Below, piece by piece: positions 57,691-64,000 of a stretch of DNA of 64,000 bases. Below the pieces are notes generated by a model that saw only the letters and a list, made by a program, of their open reading frames with translations, did not search any database and was not told the origin of the DNA. The translations under genes and the position numbers were made by a program. Location of the stretch: assembly GCF_963576675.1 (NCBI RefSeq), contig NC_088915.1:5833001-5897000 (forward strand), in the 5' to 3' direction. Origin of the DNA: Euphorbia lathyris. Its lineage: Eukaryota; Streptophyta; Magnoliopsida; Malpighiales; Euphorbiaceae. Each line of letters starts with the position of its first letter. Within the stretch, counting starts at the first letter, position 1.

Positions 57691-58371
57691 TGGCAAAAGC
57701 TAACGAGCGCCTCCGAAGCGTTAGATAAAAAAATAATTGTCATTAATTACTACATTGAAAAAATAAATAAAAGAATGTCATTATTGATCATTAATCATTT
57801 TTTTTACTAATTGATCATTAATTACTCCATTTTATTCCCACCATAATATCTCATTCCCTCTATTTTCTATTCCCACCATTTCATCTTCAGAAATTGAAAG
57901 AAAAAAATCCGTAGAAATTGAAAGAAAAAAATCTCAAAAGGAAGGTGAAATGGTGGGAAATATTATAGAGGGAATGAGATTTTTTTCTTGACGAAAGATG
58001 AAATAGGATGATGAGAAACTCAAGTTTATTTATTCTTTTTATAATTTATTATCTTTTTTCTAATGAATTAATAACCACTTTATTTATTCTTTCAATTAAA
58101 ATTATAAAATTTCTAAGGGAAGATGAAATGGTGGGAATAGAAAATAGAGGGAATGAGATGTTATGGTGGGAATAAAATGGAGTAATTAATGATCAATTAG
58201 TAAAAAAAATGATTAATGATCAATTAGTAAAAAAATGATTAATGATCAATTAGTAAAAAAAAATGATTAATGATCAATAATGACATCCTTTTATTTATTC
58301 TTTCAATGTAGCAATTAATGTCAATTATTTTTCTTATCTAGCGCCCGGACGCCTATTAGCGGGCTCGTTTT
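57691..58371. mobile_element. Long foldback element (about 680 bp)
   Basis: Arms of about 200 bp are complementary: left 'aacgagcgcctccgaagcg', right 'cgcccggacgcctattagcg', then shared 'gatcattaatcattttttt' and 'tcccaccataat' blocks. The right arm carries three extra copies of 'aatgatcaattagtaaaaaa'. It interrupts the SPH-flank repeat between 'gtattttt' and 'tagtgttattttg'. TSD not resolved. Confidence 0.75.
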
Positions 58372-59274
58372 TTTATAGTGTTATTTTGTAATTTCGGGCT
58401 TAAATATACAATGGCTAAATGGTATTTAGAATAATTTGAAATGCGTCAATAATGAGAGCTTTCTAACGGTATATTGCAAGTTGAAAACGGACAAAGGATG
58501 AATAAGAAAAGTTCAAAATGAACCATTTGAAATTAATTACATTCAATTAACAGATTAATTACATTTAAATTCTGAAATGTTGTCATAATTTTATTAAATT
58601 GATAGATTAGTTGCATTCAATTGAAACTGTTGTAACTGTTGGATTTAATAACATTCATTGAAATGGTTGTAATGGGTGAATTTAATTAACTGATTAATTA
58701 CATAAATTTATCTGTCTATAATATTTTCCAATGCCTTTATATATGAATAAGGACCGGATTATTTTATCCAATTCGTTGGTTTGTGATTCTAACTAATATA
58801 TTTTTGGGAAAATATCTTTACATGTGGTTGTTATCAACAACATTGCAAATAATATTCTCACAGTAAAACTTTATTTTTTTTTGATCGTGGGTTTGGTATT
58901 TATATGCCAAAATTTTTTTTTTTGACTAAATAAATATGCCATAATAAGAAATTCCAAAACTTCCCTTATTTATGTTTAATACTTTTGTTATTTGTGTTCA
59001 TGTATATCAATATGCAATTAAATTTTATCTTTGACCAATAGATTTTTGGATCCTTTTATTTATTTATTTTTACTATTTCTGATTTTTATTCTATTTTAGG
59101 AGTTAATTATTATTATTATGTATGTTTGTGTATTTTCTTTATTTATTTATTTATTGGTAAGTTTTTTTAGTGGATTTAGTGGGGAAAATGGTGAAGAATT
59201 AATATGGGAGAATCAAAGTGAAAGTTGTTGGGGGGAAAGTATGTAAATAGTATTTTGTAGTGTTATTTTATAAA
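58372..59274. repeat. SPH-flank repeat with decayed SPH start
   Basis: Matches 37100-37900. At 58770-58870 the minus strand shows the SPH signal-peptide region without an ATG and with small indels, a relic similar to 37430-37531. Confidence 0.65.
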
Positions 59275-59833
59275 GGGTAATTAATTTATTAGTCCCTATA
59301 CTTTGACAAAACACACTGTTTAGTTCCTGTATTTTCAAAAACACACACTAAAGTCCCTAACGTTTTTCTCGGTGAACTGTTTAGTCCCTAATATTTTTCT
59401 TGGTGAACTGTTTAGTCCCTGCCGTTAGACTCTCATGAAGATTCTGTTAGTCAATTTGGATTTGTGTTCTTCTTTTCCTTTATTTTGCTTTCCTTTAAAC
59501 TCTAATGCATCTGAAATCAACTTTGAGTGTTCTTGTTCTTAATTTTCTTCTTAATCGTTCAAATTCGTAAGCGTTGAGTCTGTTCTTTTTATTGTTCTCC
59601 ATGCAAATAGCTTCTTCTTCTAAATTGGATTACTCTTCTGAAGTTTGAAGGTAAATAGTAAAGGGTAATTTAGTCATTTCCGAAGTCATAAACGGTAAAA
59701 AATGTAACAAACAGACGGAAGGACTAAACAGTTCACTGAGAAAAAGGTTAGGGACCTTACCATGTGTTTTTGAAAATACAGGGACTAAACAGTGTGTTTT
59801 GTCAAAATATAGGGACTAATAAATTAATTACCC
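59275..59833. mobile_element. MULE-like MITE, longer member of the 'gggtaattaattt' family (559 bp)
   Basis: Same ends as 28653-28897 and flanked by ttttataaa (59266-59274 and 59834-59842). It keeps about 300 bp of unique central sequence absent from the 245-bp palindrome, so the short form looks like an internal deletion derivative. Confidence 0.88.
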
Positions 59834-60212
59834 TTTTATAAACTTTGATATACAACGGATAAAGGATATTTAGAATAATTTGAAATACGTCGTTGTATTC
59901 TATGTTATGAGAGCTTTACAATGGTTTATTGTAAGCTGAAATCGGATAAATGATGAATGATAAATTAAAATTCAAAGTGAACTACTTAGAGTTAATCGCA
60001 TTCATTTGATAGATTAGTTTCATTCAATTGAAACGGTTGTAACGATTGAGGTTTATAGCATTCAATTGAAATGGTTCTAACAGGTGAATTTAATTGCATT
60101 CAATTGACTGATTAATTATTAATTAATCTGTCTATAACGTTTTTCTAATATCTTTAGATATAAATAAGGATCAGATTATTTTGTCCAATTCGGTTTTTGT
60201 GTGCTAACTAAT

Positions 60213-60530
60213 CACTACAAGAAAAAAAGGATTTAATGATGGGAAAAACCATCACTAAAAGTCTAGTTCCACTCATTAAAAGTTTTTAATGAGCGGAATT
60301 TTCCCCTTGAGAAAGCCCTTCTTACTAAAAGTATTAATGAGCGGAATGATTCCGCTCATTATTAACTTACAATTAGTGGACATTTACCCTTATTAAAAAC
60401 TATATAATGATTCAAAATTCACTCATTAGAAGCATTTATAGTGATTAAAAATACACTCATTAGAAGTATTTATAATGATTAAAAATCGTCTAATTAAAAA
60501 TATTTATAATGATTTGGATTGAAGGGAGCT
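60213..60530. mobile_element. Terminus of a CACTA (En/Spm) transposon
   Basis: Starts CACTACAAGAAAAAAAGG, the classical CACTA end, followed by subterminal repeats: the hairpin 'aatgagcggaatgattccgctcatt' at 60336-60360 and about 45-bp repeats of 'actcattagaagtatttataatgatt' type at 60410-60520. It interrupts an SPH-flank repeat at 60212. No partner end (TTTCTTGTAGTG) was found in the window. Confidence 0.75.
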
Positions 60531-62074
60531 ACTCTAAATTAGATATATTCAAGTCTCAAACAAATTAAAATAACATCAAACTTTTAACTAAAAACACATA
60601 GATAACCAATTCCAAATGAAACCATATCATTAATAATAAGACATATCATAGATTGAAGGTATAATTTTGTCCACTGCAGAAATTAGAAACAGAGTGTATA
60701 GTTATACAGTAAAATTTGCCATCAACTTTCTCTTCCCAATTCAACTTAATTGTATTTTTTTGCTCTTATTTAGATGGATTACACAAACAAAAATGCATGG
60801 AGACACAAACTTATCACCAACTTAGAAAAGGCTTTTAAAGTTAATAAACTAGAGTACATCACCAAGGGAAACATTATATTCTATGATTTTTGAAGAGAAA
60901 TTCACCACCTAAACAAGCAAAAAAGTATTTATTGAAAAGCATTTTCGAATTTCAACATTAAATCTCAACTAGTGAACTCAACTTTAACTAGGAATTGAAA
61001 TTGCCAAAAGTAGAATTGTAACATTAATCTCAACTAATAAACTATACTAGAACTAGGCTTAAAATAATAGTTCATCATATGCTCAACCTAATTGCATTAA
61101 TCAACAAAATTTCTCAAATATTCCAATCAATCAATTCAATAACTCAAATTGCCAAATCAGAATTCTAACCTTAAATAACAATAATTCACACCAATCACTA
61201 AGTTAGAATATCCAATGGCAAACTAAATTAATTGAAGCGTAACGAATTGCAAAAAGATATTCACTGCTAGAATCAGCAGGACAGCCATTCTTACTGCTAT
61301 TAACTTGTAAATACTTCTTCAATTAAGTGGATACAGACACTGCACACTAGGCATTTAAGTATTAATTAGACACCTAATAATGATGATTGAATTTACAATA
61401 AAAACTTGGATTAAAGACTCAATTTCTCAGACGAAACTACCTTAGCTTGTGGAAATATTCCAAATGATGAAGAATGCCGTAGAAAGAAGAACATAACAAG
61501 TGATATACTAAAAAAAATTTGCGCATCAAAAGTAAAACCTAAAATTTCAATAACACCAACTAACAGACTAAAAATAGAAAAAAAGTGTATCAAATATTTC
61601 TATTGGCAAAACAGAGAATCCAGTACTAAAAGAAGTTAAATTCAGCAGAAGATTATAATAATTTCATGTACATTATCTATATAATAATATTTGAAGCATT
61701 TAAGAGCTATAAAATGTAATGCAAGTACCTTAGCTTTAGACAACTTAGACCAAGAGAGAAAAAAGCGTGGACAAAGGTGCATCAATCAAAGTTAGAGCTA
61801 AGGATCCAATAAAGAGACCAGGTGGGTTCGATAATCCAAGTGAGATCGGGCCCTCGTCTCTTAATGGCAGCACCACGAAATACGCTCTCAAAATCTGCTA
61901 AAGAGAAATTTAGAAAATTAGTCACAACTCGAATTCAAATATCCAAAAAGAATTAGAGAAAGTCAAACATTAACAGCAATTACGAAGAATAAACAAGAGG
62001 AAGAGTGAAGCAGAGCCGGGACTGTGAACTATTCTTTAGGAGGAACCACTTGACAGCTACATCGAATCAATTGA
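60531..62074. other. No supported gene; probably CACTA interior
   Basis: AT-rich sequence without convincing ORFs. A less AT-rich block at 61740-62040 could be exonic or a captured fragment but has no recognisable product. Confidence 0.35.
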
Positions 62075-62362
62075 GTTCTCTATTATTTAAATGACATGTA
62101 TACTCCAGTTTCATGGAGAAAAACAGAGGATCTTCTATCTAAGGACAAGACTTGCCAATTCAAAATGGTTAATATGCCTTACACTTCTTCAAACAAGAAC
62201 CAAAGTTACACATGGACTATTGAGCATGGTGTGCCTTCTGCTACGTACTTCGTATGTGTCTATGCTTTCAACTTTGATAAACATGATGTTGCTTATGGTC
62301 AGAATACATATACTCATGAAACAGAAAAACTCTTGGAGGTCAAGGTCATCACCGGCTCATAA
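62075..62362 (+). pseudogene. NAR2/NRT3-like (nitrate transporter partner protein) exon fragment
   Basis: The frame encodes about 95 residues including YTPVSWRKTEDLLSKDKTCQF, SYTWTIEHGVPSATYFVCVY, DVAYGQNT and LLEVKVITG, in the order found in the lumenal domain of plant NAR2 (NRT3), the single-pass partner of high-affinity nitrate transporters. Compared with the family it lacks the signal peptide and N-terminal third, about five residues between PVS and WRKT, and the C-terminal transmembrane helix; the stop TAA is at 62360. No ATG of the normal position is present. It lies between a CACTA end and a copia LTR, so a captured or truncated gene fragment is likely. Homology is recognised by eye only. 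Confidence 0.65.
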
Positions 62363-62386
62363 AGTTGGAGGAATTTAACCTAGAAA

Positions 62387-62628
62387 TGTGAAGAAATAAA
62401 TGTGAAGAAATGGAATTTCATTCCTTGCCATTAACAGCTCAACATAGAGATATTTATATACATACAAAGATGCCTTTTAGGCGTGGAGCAAAAGAAAAAT
62501 ATACAGCTGTACAAAGAGGAAAGAGAAACTATGATGCAATGAATTTGTTTTGTACGGTGTGATGGGTATTTGCAACCTGAGTGCATTGTATGCTATTAGT
62601 GCTCTGCTCCCTTTGATGAATTGTATCA
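62387..62628 (-). repeat. 3' LTR of a copia element (about 230-240 bp)
   Basis: On the minus strand starts TGATACAATTC directly after a run of eight G residues (polypurine tract, 62629-62636) and ends TTCACA at 62387 or 62401. A TATA-like 'tatataaatat' lies at 62451-62461. The 5' LTR would be beyond the right edge. Confidence 0.75.
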
Positions 62629-64000
62629 CCCCCCCCTCAAACGAGGCATGTAGATATTCAATAGGCCGAGTTTGGTTTTGAAATGGTTGAACTGAGGGAG
62701 GTGTTGAGCTTTGGTGAATAGGTCTGCCAATTGATGGTGTGATCTGATCGGTAGAAGATGGACAATGTTGGCTTGGAACTTTTCACGAATCAAGTGGCAG
62801 TCTATCTCTATATGTTTGGTACGCTCATGGAAAACTGGATTGTGGGCTATGTGTAATGCAGCTAAATTGTCACAGAAAATCATTGCTGGACCATTTTGAT
62901 GGATGTGGAAATCTTTCATTAAGTACAATAACCACTGAATTTCGCAAATAGTGATAGCCATGGCTCTATATTCCGCTTCGGAGGAGCTCTTTGACACAGT
63001 GGACTGCTTTTTAGATCTCCATGATATCAATGCCTTGCCTAGAAAAATGCAGAAACCTGTTATAGACCTTCTTGTTTCAACACAGGCTGCCCAATCTGCA
63101 TCTGTAAAACCTTTGAGTTCAGCAGTGTTGTTAGTTGGAAAAAATAGGCCCTGTCCAGGAGACTGTTTAAGGTATCGAAGCACTCTGTGTGCTCTTTGCA
63201 AATCATCCTGAGTTGGGTTGTTTAGATGCTGAGAGAGTTGTCCTATGATATAACTGATGTCAGGTCTAGAGTGTGTCAAGTACAAGAGTTTCCCAATCAA
63301 TTGTCTATATGCAGGGACATTTTTTAGTGGAATAGGTGAAGCTGAAGGCTTGAAATTTGGGACAGCAGGTGTATTTACTGGTTTGGCTCCCAGGAATCCC
63401 TGCTCCTGTAACAATTCTAAACAATATTTCCTTTGGCATAGGTGAATGCCTTGTGAACTTCTGGCTATTTCAAAGCCCAAAAAATACTTCAGGGATCCAA
63501 GATCCTTAATTTTGAACAAATCATGTAAATAAGCTTTTACGGAGTCTATTTCCATTTGGCAATTTGAGGCCACTAATAAATCATCCACGTATACTAATAC
63601 AGCAAGAAATCTGGTACCTGAAATTCTTATGAATAGTGACGGATCTGATGTTGTTTGGTGAAAACCAAAGTTCTTGAGAGCTTGAGTGAGTTTTAGATTC
63701 CATTGTCTCCCCGCTTGCCGGAGTCCATATAGAGACTTGTGTAATCGACACACCTCTGTGGGCAATGAATTTGTTGTGCACCCAGGCGGTATCACCATAT
63801 AGACTTCTTCTGAGATTTCGCCATGGAGATAGGCGTTATTTATATCCATTTGTTCTAGTAACCAGCCGTTCGTACTTGAGAGAGCCAAAAAGAGTCTGAT
63901 GGTGGTGATTTTTGCTACAGGAGCGAAGGTCTCTGTGAAATCGAGTCAGGCTTGTTGGGTAAAACCCTTGGCCACTAACCGAGCCTTGTATCTCTCTATG
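62626..64000 (-). pseudogene. Ty1/copia Pol, reverse transcriptase and RNase H (3' part)
   Basis: Open for 420 codons from 63888 to the stop at 62626, with the frame continuing upstream to the window edge through one TGA at 63946-63948 that interrupts the conserved ARLVAKGFTQQA...LDFTETFAPVAK region. RT landmarks are NAYLHGEI, KSLYGLRQAGRQW, the catalytic YVDD (63580-63591) and LGSLKYFLGFEI. RNase H landmarks are GFTDADWA, SSEAEYRAM and CDNLAALHIAHNPVFHERTKHIEID. The frame ends PRLRGG and its stop TGA is the first three bases of the LTR. Integrase and gag lie outside. Apart from the nonsense codon it looks young. Confidence 0.9.

Overview
This is AT-rich nuclear DNA from a flowering plant, probably a eudicot. 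The evidence is nested Ty3/gypsy, Ty1/copia and L1-type LINE elements, many MITEs, a CACTA end, an S-protein homolog (SPH) gene family and a fragment of a nitrate-transporter partner protein (NAR2/NRT3). Only one gene looks intact and non-transposon: an SPH gene on the minus strand at 35790-36188. Everything else is transposon, repeat or gene remnant. No rRNA, tRNA gene or CRISPR array was seen.

Layout. (1) 1-24291: one copy of a tandemly duplicated unit, split by a nest. A 245-bp-class palindromic MITE was entered by an Athila-like element (251-24213, TSD acttt). The left LTR of that element was entered by a 17.2-kb gag-only LTR element (1366-18573, TSD acacg). Both lie on the minus strand. 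The sister copy of the unit at 28574 onward preserves the empty site. (2) 24219-38140: an array of about 4-kb units carrying SPH genes in several states of decay, peppered with MITEs, hAT elements and poly(A) retroposons. (3) 38142-44635: a non-autonomous Tekay/Del-like LTR element with LTR blocks in both orientations. (4) 44636-49010: GC-rich remnants and a Russian-doll nest of DNA transposons. (5) 49011-60212: further copies of an SPH-flank repeat, interrupted by a truncated LINE, a near full-length LINE (itself holding a solo copia LTR), a long foldback element and a MULE-like MITE. (6) 60213-64000: an orphan CACTA end, a NAR2-like exon fragment and the 3' half of a copia element running off the right edge.

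The most unusual observation is in the Athila-like element. Its U3 regions carry twelve-box arrays of an 11-bp interrupted palindrome (ACGC-N3-GCGT), arranged as six pairs with a 21-bp pitch and with pair-to-pair distances close to whole numbers of helical turns. Five more pairs with the same pitch but inverted centres lie in its internal region. The gag-only element nested in it has its own 22-bp-pitch array of GGGCG/CGCCC palindromes just upstream of its TATA box. All readings are by eye; no alignment or database search was run.
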